Positions 54,853-62,812 of a stretch of DNA of 64,000 nt are shown piece after piece. This stretch comes from JBAOHV01 sp037045265 (GTDB lineage: Bacteria; Actinomycetota; Acidimicrobiia; Acidimicrobiales; Microtrichaceae), in NCBI GenBank assembly GCA_037045265.1, contig JBAOHV010000026.1, positions 76,897 through 140,896 of the forward strand, read 5' to 3'. Positions within the stretch are counted from its first letter, which is position 1. Every line of letters starts with the position of its first letter. The translations under genes were made by a program, and so were the position numbers. Below the pieces are notes generated by a model, which was not told where the DNA came from, searched no databases, and saw only the letters and a program-made list of their open reading frames with translations.

Positions 54853-56157
54853 GTGACCATCTGGCAGACAGTGCCGGTGAACGAGATCGACGGGCTGCAG
54901 GCCCACGCCGACGGCAACGGCGGTGAGCTCCAGATCGATGACGCGCTCTCGGTGCTGCGCGAGGAGATGACCGATCAGGTCATGGCCGACACCCGCAGCT
55001 TCTGGGAAGAGAGAGGCGTGTCCATCCGGGTCGACGTCGACCCCGAAGAAGACCCTGCGGCCGACCTCTTGGAGGGTGAGTCGGCTTCGTCGCCGGCGAC
55101 CGGCGAGGACGGAGCCGTCGATCCGGTCGACGGCCCAGCGGGGGACCTGGTTCGTCGACGTGGGGTGCGGACGTCTCGCAAGAAGCCGCGTCCGGTGACG
55201 CTTCCCGGAGGCACCGGGGGAGCCGGGACCTCGGATCCGGTACGGATGTACCTGCGCGAGATCGGCCAGGTCCCGCTCCTCGTCGCATCCGAGGAGGTCG
55301 ACCTGGCGAAGCGCATCGAGGCGGGCGTCTTCGCCGAGGAGCGGCTGGCGGACCTGAATGCGTCCGGAGAGATCGACAGGCTGGAGGCGTCCGAGCGAGC
55401 ATCGTTGCGTCGCACCGTCAGGGATGGGGAGCGGGCCAAGCAGGAGCTGACCCAGGCGAACCTGAGGCTGGTCGTGTCGATCGCCAAGCGGTACCTCGGC
55501 CGTGGCATGCAGATCCTGGACCTGATCCAGGAGGGCAACCTCGGGCTCATGCGAGCAGTCGAGAAGTTCGACTACACCAAGGGCTTCAAGTTCTCCACCT
55601 ACGCAACGTGGTGGATACGTCAGGCGATCACCCGTGCGATCGCGGATCAGGCCCGTACCATCCGCATCCCTGTCCACATGGTCGAGTCGATCAACAAGGT
55701 CCACCGTCACCAGCGGATCCTGATGGTCGAGCTGGAACGGGAACCGACGATAGAGGAGCTCGCCGAGAAGACGGAGCTGACCCCCCAGCGCGTCCGTGAG
55801 ATCATGCGGATCTCCCAGGACCCACTGTCTCTGGACTCGCCCGTGGGTGACGAGGACGACAGTCACCTCGCCGACTTCATCGAGGATCAGCACGCGGTGA
55901 TGCCGGCCGATGTCGCTACCGCCAACTCGCTGTCGGAGCAGATCATGTCTGCCCTCGACGAGCTCTCCGACCGTGAGAAGGAAGTCGTGCGGATGCGATT
56001 TGGTCTTGACGGGAACCAGCCGCAGACGCTCGAGGAGGTCGGCCGCCAGTTCGGCGTCACCCGTGAGCGCATTCGTCAGATCGAATCGAAGACGCTGGCG
56101 AAACTGCGCCACCCGCAGCGTCGTCAGAAGCTCGAGGACTATCTGCGGGCCGACTGA
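54853..56157 (+). CDS. rpoD: Housekeeping RNA polymerase sigma factor RpoD/SigA
   Basis: The 434-residue protein has an acidic N-terminal extension, region 1.2 (DPVRMYLREIGQVPLL), region 2 (NLRLVVSIAKRYLGRGMQILDLIQEGNLGLMRAVEKFDYTKGFKFSTYATWWIRQAITRAI), region 3 and region 4 (EVVRMRFGLDG, TLEEVGRQFGVTRERIRQIESKTLAKLRHP). Region 4 and 2.4 are the standard primary-sigma sequences, in contrast to the smaller sigma gene at 3 kb. GTG start; linked to dnaG. Confidence 0.97.
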   Translation: MTIWQTVPVNEIDGLQAHADGNGGELQIDDALSVLREEMTDQVMADTRSFWEERGVSIRVDVDPEEDPAADLLEGESASSPATGEDGAVDPVDGPAGDLVRRRGVRTSRKKPRPVTLPGGTGGAGTSDPVRMYLREIGQVPLLVASEEVDLAKRIEAGVFAEERLADLNASGEIDRLEASERASLRRTVRDGERAKQELTQANLRLVVSIAKRYLGRGMQILDLIQEGNLGLMRAVEKFDYTKGFKFSTYATWWIRQAITRAIADQARTIRIPVHMVESINKVHRHQRILMVELEREPTIEELAEKTELTPQRVREIMRISQDPLSLDSPVGDEDDSHLADFIEDQHAVMPADVATANSLSEQIMSALDELSDREKEVVRMRFGLDGNQPQTLEEVGRQFGVTRERIRQIESKTLAKLRHPQRRQKLEDYLRAD

Positions 56158-56258
56158 CAGGAGAGCGGTTCGCGATTCCAGACTCGCCCCCGGCACTGCT
56201 ATCGTGCCCGCTTGCCAATGACGGCCGGATCGCCCGGCGTTCGGGTCGTCCAGCGCCT

Positions 56259-56331
56259 TCCGGGGTAGCTCAGTTGGCAGAGCAGCTGACTGTTAATCAG
56301 CGGGTCGTGAGTTCGAGCCTCACCCCCGGAG
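56259..56331 (+). tRNA. tRNA-Asn (anticodon GTT)
   Basis: Acceptor TCCGGGG with CCCCGGA, D arm GCTC...GAGC, anticodon stem GCTGA/TCAGC around CTGTTAA and T arm TTCGAGC fold into a full cloverleaf. CCA is not encoded. Confidence 0.97.
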
Positions 56332-56802
56332 CGCAAGCGGAACCCCTGCTACGGCAGGGGTTCCGTCGCGTCCGGGTCAGGCGCGGCTCGACAAGGCTTC
56401 CGGCCTGCAATCTCAGGGCGCGTGAAGTCTCTGTGGTGCATGGCGGGCTGAGCTCGGACCGCTCGACGACCATCGTGACGAAGAAGCCGCCGACCAATCC
56501 GACGAGGACGAGAACGATCAGTACAGCCGATAACCGGTTGGTTCTGCGGGGCTGAACGCCGGTCGGGGCCGCGGTCACCCTGCTGCTCGGTGCCGGCGCC
56601 GAGTCGCTTGCGACGTCGATGAGCTGCACCACCACTTGGACATCGTCAGTTCTTCCGATGGTCCAGGCCGGGGTCGTCGACACTGGTGTGTCGGACGTCG
56701 CTGCGCTTGCGTCGAACGGGTGAAGGCGAACACGCCGATCGCCACGACGCCGACGAGCGACACCACCAGGATCAGGATCGAGCATCGGACGTCATGAGGC
56801 AC
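56297..56802 (-). CDS. Possible small two-helix membrane protein (frame uncertain)
   Basis: Two membrane segments are encoded in different frames: VRCSILILVVSLVGVVAIGVFAFTR near 56800-56720 and NRLSAVLIVLVLVGLVGGFFVTMVV near 56540-56460, separated by a polar stretch (TDDVQVVVQLIDVASDSAPA). A GGAGG site precedes an ATG at 56795. One or two single-base errors would join them into one protein of about 120-165 residues. The lower end runs into the terminator and the antisense of tRNA-Asn, so the true stop is probably nearer 56420. I do not recognise the family. Confidence 0.3.
56339..56364 (+). terminator. Hairpin after tRNA-Asn
   Basis: GGAACCCCTGC and GCAGGGGTTCC form a perfect 11-bp stem with a TACG loop directly downstream of tRNA-Asn. 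Confidence 0.8.
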
Positions 56803-56870
56803 CTCCGGTCAGGTGGGTCCCACGGTAGCCGCCGAGGTGGAGGCTCAGGGCCGGTACGCTGCGCCGTTCG

Positions 56871-56911
56871 GGGCCGGTAGCTCAGTTGGTCAGAGCAGGC
56901 GACTCATAATC
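56871..56911 (+). other. 5-prime half of tRNA-Met interrupted at the anticodon stem (left attachment site)
   Basis: GGGCCGG, TA, a D arm and GGCGA CTCATAA TC read as the first 41 bases of a tRNA with a CAT anticodon. The sequence then leaves the tRNA pattern (TGTTGACAC). The shared core GACTCATAATC occupies 56901-56911. An integrase gene begins 100 bases later, so this is the likely left junction of an integrated element. Confidence 0.8.
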
Positions 56912-57012
56912 TGTTGACACATACGCGTCAACGCCTGCAATTGCAGGGTTTTCGAGTTTCAGATCCAAGAAATCCCACACAAATCCAACATTCATGGGTG
57001 TAGTTTGCCTCC

Positions 57013-58167
57013 ATGGCAGCGCTGAGGAAGGCGCCCGGGATGCGTGAGCGGTCACCGGGGGTGTGGGAGTTGGTCGTGGAGTCGGGCCGTGATCCGGTCA
57101 CCGGCCGTCGTCGCCAGACGAGTCGCACGTTCCACGGCACGCTGCGTGAGGCGAAGCTCGCCCGGGCGGAGCTGCTGGTCGAAGCGAGCCACGGCCAGCA
57201 CGACGGCACCAACGCAACGGTGGGCGACCTGTTCGAGGAGTGGATCCTTGAGCTCGAACGAAAGGGCCGGTCGCCGAACACGATCCACTGCTACCGCCGG
57301 ACGTACCGACGCAACATCGAGCCGACGTTGGCGAAGATGCGGGTCACGAAGGTCACGACCAAGACGCTGACCGACCTGTACCGAGAGCACCAGGCGCGAG
57401 GGCTCAAGCCGCGCAGCGTCTACCAGATCCATGCCTGCCTCTCGTCGATGTTCACCCAGGCGTGCCGGTGGGGGTGGCGTGACTCCAGCCCGGCGCAGTG
57501 GGCCGAGCCGCCGGCGATCCCGAACCCGGCACCGGTCGTTCCCACACCGGGTGACGTCCAGAAGCTCGTGGAGGAAGCGCGCCGATCGCGCCGCCCGGAG
57601 TACGAGACGGTGATCCTGCTCCTCGCAGTCACCGGGCTGCGCCGAGCGGAGCTGTGTGGGCTGCGCCTGGGGCGTGACGTCGACCTGGACGGCCAGGTGC
57701 TGCGGGTGGGGTGGAGCATCGCTGCGCTCCCCGGCCGGCCGATCGAGGAGATCCCGACGAAGAACCGTCGGGTCCGTCACGTCGCGCTCGACGACCGAAC
57801 GGTCGCGATGCTCGAATCGCACGTCGAGATGATGCGCACACGGGCGAGCGACGTCGACGCGGAACTGCGCCCCGATGCCTACCTGTTCTCCGACAGCCCG
57901 GACGGGTCAGAGCCGTGGAAGCCCGACTCCGTGACGCAGTACTTCGTGCGACTGCGCGAGCGCTGCGGGCTCGGGCACCTGGACCTGCACTCGCTGCGAA
58001 AGTTCATGGAGACCTACGGGCAGGATCTCGGGTTCTCCGCCGCCCAGGTCGCGATGCGAGCAGGTCACGATCCGTCCGTGGCGGCGAAGTACTACACCGG
58101 CAACGTCGCTGATGCCGATCGTGCGCTGGCCGCTGCCGTAGCATCGCTGGTCGGCGCGGGGCGGTAG
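57013..58167 (+). CDS. int: Tyrosine recombinase (site-specific integrase)
   Basis: The 384-residue protein has an AP2-like arm-binding start (GVWELVVESGRDPVTGRRRQTSRTF), a SAM-like core-binding domain (VGDLFEEWILELERKGRSPNTIHCYRRTYRRNI) and a catalytic domain with Arg in TGLRRAELCGLR, His-X-X-Arg in LHSLRKF, His in RAGHDPS and the Tyr nucleophile in AKYYTGN. It integrates DNA into tRNA genes; its gene starts about 100 bases after a tRNA-Met half. The stop TAG lies inside the next tRNA gene, so int and tRNA overlap by ten bases. Confidence 0.95.
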   Translation: MAALRKAPGMRERSPGVWELVVESGRDPVTGRRRQTSRTFHGTLREAKLARAELLVEASHGQHDGTNATVGDLFEEWILELERKGRSPNTIHCYRRTYRRNIEPTLAKMRVTKVTTKTLTDLYREHQARGLKPRSVYQIHACLSSMFTQACRWGWRDSSPAQWAEPPAIPNPAPVVPTPGDVQKLVEEARRSRRPEYETVILLLAVTGLRRAELCGLRLGRDVDLDGQVLRVGWSIAALPGRPIEEIPTKNRRVRHVALDDRTVAMLESHVEMMRTRASDVDAELRPDAYLFSDSPDGSEPWKPDSVTQYFVRLRERCGLGHLDLHSLRKFMETYGQDLGFSAAQVAMRAGHDPSVAAKYYTGNVADADRALAAAVASLVGAGR

Positions 58168-58230
58168 CTCAGTGGTTAGAGCACCCGACTCATAATCGGA
58201 GGCGCGCGGGTTCGATTCCCGCCCGCCCCA
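58158..58230 (+). tRNA. Element-borne tRNA with CAT anticodon (Met or Ile2 type)
   Basis: Acceptor GGGGCGG/CCGCCCC, D arm, anticodon loop CTCATAA and T arm GCGGG TTCGATT CCCGC make a complete tRNA. The anticodon stem has one C-A mismatch at its base. Its acceptor differs from the interrupted tRNA at 56871, so it is not simply the restored host gene. It contains the core GACTCATAATC (58187-58197). Met or lysidine-modified Ile cannot be told apart here. Confidence 0.85.
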
Positions 58231-58755
58231 CGCGCCGGACCTGTGGCCAGCTGGTGTCTGGTCAGTCGAGGGTCATGTGAACCCTCGGTCGCACTCGCAG
58301 TTCGACCTGTCCAAGGTCACGTCGCCGACCTGCCCGAGGCGACGTTCACCCTCAACGCCCTTGTTGGTCGAGCGTGGTCACCGGTGAACGTCGCTGAAAT
58401 GGGGTCTGTTGACCGGTGAACGGCGGTTGCGGTCGAGACTCTGGTCGAGGGTGCGGTCGAGATGGTTGGGGCTGACCATCGACGTTGGTCAGGTTCGGGT
58501 TCAGGTGTGGTCAGCCTGTCATTGCTGCCGATCGGCAGATTCTCCCGGGCTTCTTCCTCGCCGTCGCCGGTCTCCACGCGCATAGGAGGGGTACCGGTGA
58601 TGTTCGCCGGTGCGTGTCGGACCTGGGAGGTCGCGATGGATCGGTGGACGGTGACGGTGGAGGAGGCAGCGCAGATGCTCGGCATCTCGCGCTCGTCGGC
58701 GTACGAGTGCGTGCGGCGGGGCGAGTTGAGGGCGCTTGCGGCTGGGTCGGCGGTT
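58187..58755 (+). repeat. Direct repeat copy A (tRNA 3-prime half plus excisionase module)
   Basis: About 569 bases are nearly identical to 62365-62930, with scattered substitutions. The repeat begins exactly at the att core, covers the 3-prime half of the tRNA, about 400 bases without a gene that hold repeated TGGTCAG sites, and the first part of an excisionase-like gene. Confidence 0.9.
58472..58514 (+). promoter_or_regulatory. Iterated TGGTCAG sites upstream of the excisionase-like gene
   Basis: One inverted (CTGACCA, 58472-58478) and two direct (58486-58492, 58508-58514) copies lie in the gap between the tRNA and the HTH gene. Copy B keeps them and adds another direct copy. Confidence 0.5.
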
Positions 58756-58852
58756 GGTGGTGCCTCGCTCGGCGCTCGAGGAGCTCCTGGGCGGCACGTC
58801 AGGCGCAGCAGCGACCCCGAGTCGTAGACCGAGTCGCCGTGCTGAGCGCTGA
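58636..58852 (+). CDS. Excisionase-like helix-turn-helix protein, copy A (one frame break)
   Basis: The ATG at 58636 follows a GGGAGG site. The protein MDRWTVTVEEAAQMLGISRSSAYECVRRGELRAL is a typical excisionase/MerR-type HTH. An extra T near 58737 breaks the frame; removing it continues RLGRRLVVPRSALEELLGG, the normal second half of the motif, to a stop at 58852. Next to an integrase it is the obvious recombination directionality factor. Confidence 0.75.
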
Positions 58853-58978
58853 GCGATCCTGCAGCCAACGCTCGACACGCCGCCCTCGTCCTCGGTTGTC
58901 CCCGGCGGGCGTGCCGCTCGGTGTTCGTGTGCGGTCGAGTCGTCGTTCCCGGCGTGGTCAGGGATGGGCACAGACTGG

Positions 58979-59000
58979 CTTGTTCCGCAGGCGGAACAAG
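58979..59000. promoter_or_regulatory. Perfect palindrome upstream of the coiled-coil gene
   Basis: CTTGTTCCGC and GCGGAACAAG flank two bases. It lies 48 bases before the GTG of the coiled-coil/RHH-like gene and could be its operator or a recombinase site. Confidence 0.5.
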
Positions 59001-59048
59001 CGGAAGCAGCGGGTGGAAGCGTGTGCAGCCGGCGATCCGGGGCGTGTC

Positions 59049-59564
59049 GTGAGCTGGCCGTCCCATGATCACGAGCCGCCGGCGGCTTCTGTCCGGCGAC
59101 CTGGTGGGTCGAGTTGGTCGAGCCCTGAGCGTCTCGGTGAGGCGATCGCGGACGAGGAACGGCTGCTGGTCGGTGTGGAGGCTCGGGTGGAGGAGGAGCG
59201 GGCCAAGCTGGCCCGGTTCAAGGAGCTGTTCGAGCGGCGCCACGCCCTGTATGAGGAGCAGGCGTGGTTGCGGCGGGAGCGGTTCCAGGTGGAGCAGAAG
59301 GTCCTGGCCTTGGAGCGGCGTGCCGAGCGCGAGCGTCGCCGGTTGGAGCGGCGCGCTGGCAGCGCGGATGGGTCTCGTCGGGGTCGACCGGTGCGCATCG
59401 ACGTCGACGACGAGGCGTGGGCGGCGCTGAAGCGTGAAGCGGTCCGGCGCCGCTTGTGGTTGGTGTGGTGGCTCGGCGAACTGATCCGGATCGAGGTAGG
59501 GGCACTTGAAGGGGGAAAGGTGTCGGGCCGGCCGTCGCACGCGTCGTCGCCGCTCGCCGGGTGA
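59049..59564 (+). CDS. Coiled-coil protein with ribbon-helix-helix-like C-terminus
   Basis: The 171-residue product has a long charged coiled coil at about residues 30-110 (LLVGVEARVEEERAKLARFKELFERRHALYEEQAWLRRERFQVEQKVLALERRAERERRRLERR). A basic stretch and a short RHH-like segment follow (GRPVRIDVDDEAWAALKREAVRRRLWLVWWLGELI). This resembles small DNA-binding partition or accessory proteins of mobile elements. The GTG at 59049 is the most reasonable start; no strong ribosome site is seen. The function is unknown. Confidence 0.6.
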   Translation: MSWPSHDHEPPAASVRRPGGSSWSSPERLGEAIADEERLLVGVEARVEEERAKLARFKELFERRHALYEEQAWLRRERFQVEQKVLALERRAERERRRLERRAGSADGSRRGRPVRIDVDDEAWAALKREAVRRRLWLVWWLGELIRIEVGALEGGKVSGRPSHASSPLAG

Positions 59565-59611
59565 GGCGGAGTCCGTCGCCCCGGACAGCGGTTCCTTCGC
59601 ATCGATGCCGA

Positions 59612-59747
59612 GTGACGATCGACTGGGGCTCGTTGCGTGCAGCGGCACTCGACCTCGGGACTCACCCTCGGCCGCTACGTCGGTGAGCTGGCCGAGGCTG
59701 CCGCGTACGAGACGGGTTGGCGAGCGACTCGTCCGCGTGTCGGCTGA
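59612..59747 (+). pseudogene. Short RHH-like open frame (one frame break)
   Basis: GTG at 59612 reads VTIDWGSLRAAALDLG, then an extra A at about 59660 shifts the frame; removing it continues LTLGRYVGELAEAAAYETGWRA to a stop at 59747. The pattern echoes the DNA-binding end of the preceding gene, so it may be a second small regulator or a remnant. Confidence 0.35.
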
Positions 59748-59852
59748 CGCATGTCGTCGGCGCCCGATGGTCGAATCGACGGGCACCTCTGAGCTCTTCG
59801 GCGTGTCCCGAGCGATCGCTGTCGCGCTCTGAGCGGAGCCGCGGGGTTTCCT

Positions 59853-59879
59853 CCGATGAACCCTCTGGGGTTCATCGGG
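59853..59879. terminator. Hairpin just left of the insertion sequence
   Basis: CCGATGAACCC and GGGTTCATCGG form an 11-bp stem with a four-base loop, 15 bases before the IS end. Confidence 0.6.
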
Positions 59880-59893
59880 TGAGCCCAAGGAGA

Positions 59894-61311
59894 GGGTCTG
59901 TCAGATTCTTTGTGTAACCGGGCGTGATGGTGTTCATCAGATGTGGTCGGCGATCCGGTCGCCGTAGTGCACGGTAAGGGCGTTGAGGATGGTCTTCCAG
60001 CCGTTGATCCGGCCGGTGAGGTCCTGGCGGTTCGGTCGACGCTGCGTGGCGACGAGGTAGAGGACCTTGAGGGCTGCTTGTTCGTTGGGGAAGTGGCCTC
60101 GGTGACGCACCGCCCGACGGAACCTCGCGTTCAGGCTCTCGATCGCGTTGGTGGTGTAGACGACCTTTCGGAGCTCGGCTGGGAACTCGAGGAACGGCAC
60201 GAACTCGGCCCACGAGTTCTCCCACGACCGGATCATCGCCGGGTAGGTGTCGGCCCAGTGCTCGGAGAACTCGGCGAACGCCGACTCGGCGGCCTCGACC
60301 GTCGGCGCTTCGTAGATCTGGCGCATCTCCTTGACGATCGTCTGCCAGTGCTTCTTCGACGCGTAGCGCAGCGAGTTGCGCACCATGTGCACGACACAGG
60401 TCTGCACGGTCGCGTCGGGCCACGTGGTGCGGATCGACTCCGGGAGCCCCTTCAGTCCGTCGCAGCACACGATGAGCGCATCGGCGACACCACGGTTGCG
60501 CAGCTCGGTGAGCATCGTCGCCCACTGCTTCGCGCCCTCACCCCGGATGGTCCGAGCCAGAGGCCGAGCACGTCGCGTTCACCGTCGAGGTTCACGCCGA
60601 TCGCCACGTAGACGGGCCGGTTCGCGACCTGCGAACCGCGGACCTTGATGACGATCGCGTCGATCAACAACACGGCGTAGATCGGGTCGAGGGGCCGGTT
60701 TTGCCAGGCGACCATGTCCTCGACGATCGCGTCGGTGATCTTCGAGATCGTCTCCCGGGAGATGTCGGTGTCGTAGATCTCCGCCAGGTGCGCTTGGATG
60801 TCACCGGTCGTCATGCCCTTCGCGTAGAGCGAGATGACGTTGCCGGTGAGCCCGTCGAGGCGGCGTTGATGCTTGGGGATCGTGACCGGTTCGAACGTCC
60901 CCGCTCGGTCCCTCGGCATCAGGACTTCGACCTCGCCGACCTCGGTCGTGATCGTCTTCGGGTACGAGCCGTTGCGCGAGTTGCCCGACCCTCTACCCTC
61001 GACAGCGTGACGTTCGTAGCCCAGGTGCTCGGAGAGCTCGACCTCGAGTCCCCGCTGCAACACGTGACGCATCAGATCGGTGAGCAGCCCGCCGTCGCCG
61101 GTCAACGCGACACCGTCGGCGCGGGCCTGGTCGACCAGACGAGCTGCCCACTCGTCCATCGACGCCGGGTCCCCGCCAGCAGGCACCGGCAGATCCGGCG
61201 ACGCGTCGTCTCCTGTCGTTCGCTTCGTCATGAGCGCAATCCTTTCGAGCCCACAGCGCTCAGCTGCGGACCATCAGATCACGCCGGTTACACAAAGTTC
61301 CTGACAGACCC
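59894..61311 (-). mobile_element. IS256-family insertion sequence
   Basis: The ends are imperfect inverted repeats of about 35 bases. Both begin GGGTCTGTCAG and share CTTTGTGTAACCGG and CGTGAT, at 59894 on the left and 61311 on the right. The element is about 1.42 kb and carries one Mutator-type transposase gene on the minus strand. I could not find a convincing 8-9 bp target duplication. Confidence 0.9.
59937..61231 (-). CDS. IS256/Mutator-family transposase (one frame break)
   Basis: The transposase moves the element by a DDE mechanism. The N-terminal part (LMRHVLQRGLEVELSEHLGYERH, GNSRNGSYPKTITTEVGEVEVLMPRDRAGTFEP) and the first catalytic Asp (LLIDAIVIKVR) are in one frame. The second Asp (VCCDGLKGLPE) and Glu (TNAIESLNARFRRAVRHRGHFPN) are in another. 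One G is missing in a G-run near 60555; restoring it gives GLWLGPSGGEGAKQWATMLTEL and a full-length protein of about 430 residues. Confidence 0.93.
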
Positions 61312-61337
61312 GCCCGCCGGGCGGGGACACCGAAGTC

Positions 61338-61772
61338 GTGGTCGAGTATTACCCTGCTCGTCAGTTCTCTTGGTTCCAGGTGAAAGATGCGAACCTTCGT
61401 TGCGGGTCAAGCGCCAAGAAGTGGGGCTACCGTCACATTGCGAAGGATCACTACGGCAAGAAGGGCTTCTTGGATGAGAGCGATCTCTACTCGATCCGCT
61501 ACGTGCTTAGCACGGCCCCACGCATTCGCGTATTCGATCCCCGGCCCAACAAAGAGCACGACTCATATGGCGCGCAGATGACGTGCGCCGTTGTGGAGAG
61601 ACGCTCGGGCCTGAAGATCGGCGAGGTCATCCGATTCAGCGTCGTGGTGATTGTTAACAACAAGACCGGCAACGTGGTGAGTTCTTACATCCGGGGCAAG
61701 GACCCACTCTCGCTCGGGTATCGCCTGGACAAGGACCTTGGCATTCCATGCAGTCCGACCGGCACCCTTTAG
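61338..61772 (+). CDS. Candidate toxin domain, probably the cut-off end of a larger protein
   Basis: I do not recognise the family. The 144-residue frame is open from just inside the insertion-sequence edge, so its original N-terminus may have been removed. It is rich in Lys, Tyr and Ser and its codon and base use is less GC-rich than the core genes. A histidine-centred stretch (CGSSAKKWGYRHIAKDHYGKKGF) is followed by beta-strand-like segments (PRIRVFDPRPNK, GEVIRFSVVVIVNNKTGNVVSSYI), a layout common in secreted RNase-type polymorphic toxin tips. A small acidic gene with a strong ribosome site follows after 13 bases, as immunity genes do. Confidence 0.45.
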   Translation: MVEYYPARQFSWFQVKDANLRCGSSAKKWGYRHIAKDHYGKKGFLDESDLYSIRYVLSTAPRIRVFDPRPNKEHDSYGAQMTCAVVERRSGLKIGEVIRFSVVVIVNNKTGNVVSSYIRGKDPLSLGYRLDKDLGIPCSPTGTL

Positions 61773-61785
61773 TAGGAGGGCTTCT

Positions 61786-62101
61786 GTGACTGACGGCAGT
61801 CAGATTAGGGTTGGGACGAGCGAAGAGCTTGAAGAATTGCTTGTCCGAGAGATCGCGAGCGGACTCGGGGACGCAATTCCCGGGACCGGTGCGAAGCCGG
61901 TCCCAGAACTTGTAGGCACTCATTGGGTGATTGCCACTCGGCACGGTGCCTACTCGATCGCGGGCAGATGTTGAAGAAATTGTCCGGGACAGTGCTGTTC
62001 GATCGATCGGTGGCGAGGGCCTATCGCTCGACTTCGACACTGTAAGTGATGAAATCGGGGGATTCGTCATCGACGGTCGTCTATCGCTCGGTCTGCTGTA
62101 G
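61786..62101 (+). CDS. Candidate immunity protein paired with the toxin-like gene (one frame break)
   Basis: GTG at 61786 follows AGGAGGG. The protein begins MTDGSQIRVGTSEELEELLVREIASGL and is strongly acidic. It stops early because of an extra G near 61966 (GGG for GG). After correction it continues ADVEEIVRDSAVRSIGG ... GFVIDGRLSLGLL to a stop at 62101, about 104 residues. A small acidic partner directly behind a toxin-like domain is typical of immunity proteins. I do not recognise its family. Confidence 0.5.
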
Positions 62102-62117
62102 CGAGCGCGCCGTAAAG

Positions 62118-62244
62118 GGGTCTGCTGCAGGTTCGGGTCTGCTGCAGATTCGGTTGACAGTCGCTGCGCCGGCGGCCTCGGGCGGATCGGACGATCGCGG
62201 ATGTGAGACCCGGTGACTGCGGTGTTGGTCCGGGGTCTCGCATC
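62118..62244 (+). repeat. Two 17-bp tandem repeats and a long hairpin
   Basis: GGGTCTGCTGCAG(G/A)TTC occurs twice in tandem (62118-62151). Further on, GATGTGAGACC (62200-62210) can pair with GGTCTCGCATC (62234-62244), a terminator-like stem with one mismatch. I see no gene between 62102 and 62364. Confidence 0.6.
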
Positions 62245-62364
62245 CAAGGATCCATCCAACGAACGCGTCGGTGCTCGACGTCCCGGCAACTCGCGGGCCG
62301 GACGAGTTCCTTGCCAGGACTGGGTTCTACGGACCTGCCCGAATCTGTCGGACAGCTCGAATCG

Positions 62365-62408
62365 GACTCATAATCGGAGGCGCGCGGGTTCGATTCCCGC
62401 CCGCCCCA
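62365..62408 (+). other. 3-prime half of a CAT-anticodon tRNA (attachment site remnant)
   Basis: From the core GACTCATAATC to CCGCCCCA this is identical to the 3-prime half of the tRNA at 58158-58230, but the upstream bases do not form a tRNA 5-prime half. Confidence 0.85.
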
Positions 62409-62640
62409 CGCGCCGGACCTGTCGCCAGCTGGTGTCAGGTCAGTCGAGGGTCATGGGAACCCTCGGTCTCACTCGCAGTTCGCCCTGTCCAAGGTCACGT
62501 CGCCGACCTGCCCGAGGCGACGTTCACCCTCAACGCCCTTGTTGGTCGAGCGTGGTCACCGGTGAACGTCGCTGAAACGGGGTCTGTTGACCGGTAAACG
62601 GCGGTTGCGGTCGAGACTCTGGTCGAGGGTGCGGTCGAGA

Positions 62641-62692
62641 TGGTCAGGCCTGACCATCGACGTTGGTCAGGTTCGGGTTCAGGTGTGGTCAG
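62641..62692 (+). promoter_or_regulatory. TGGTCAG iteron array in copy B
   Basis: TGGTCAG occurs at 62641, 62664 and 62686, and its complement at 62650. The first direct and inverted copies form the perfect palindrome TGGTCAGGCCTGACCA. Spacing close to two helical turns suggests cooperative binding on one DNA face. Confidence 0.55.
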
Positions 62693-62812
62693 CCTGTCAT
62701 TGCTGCCGATCGGCAGATTCTCCCGGGCTTCTTCCACACGGTCGCCGGTTCCACGCGCATAGGAGGGGTACCGGTGATGTTCGCCGGTGCGTGTCGGACC
62801 TGGGAGGTCGCG

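Noticed and set aside
58485..59048. Upstream extension of the coiled-coil gene to 58485
   Set aside because: The region overlaps the HTH gene and intergenic palindrome and encodes no recognisable segment.
59880..61325. Target-site duplication of the IS256 element
   Set aside because: The 8-9 bases on either side (left CCAAGGAGA, right GCCCGCCGG) do not match.
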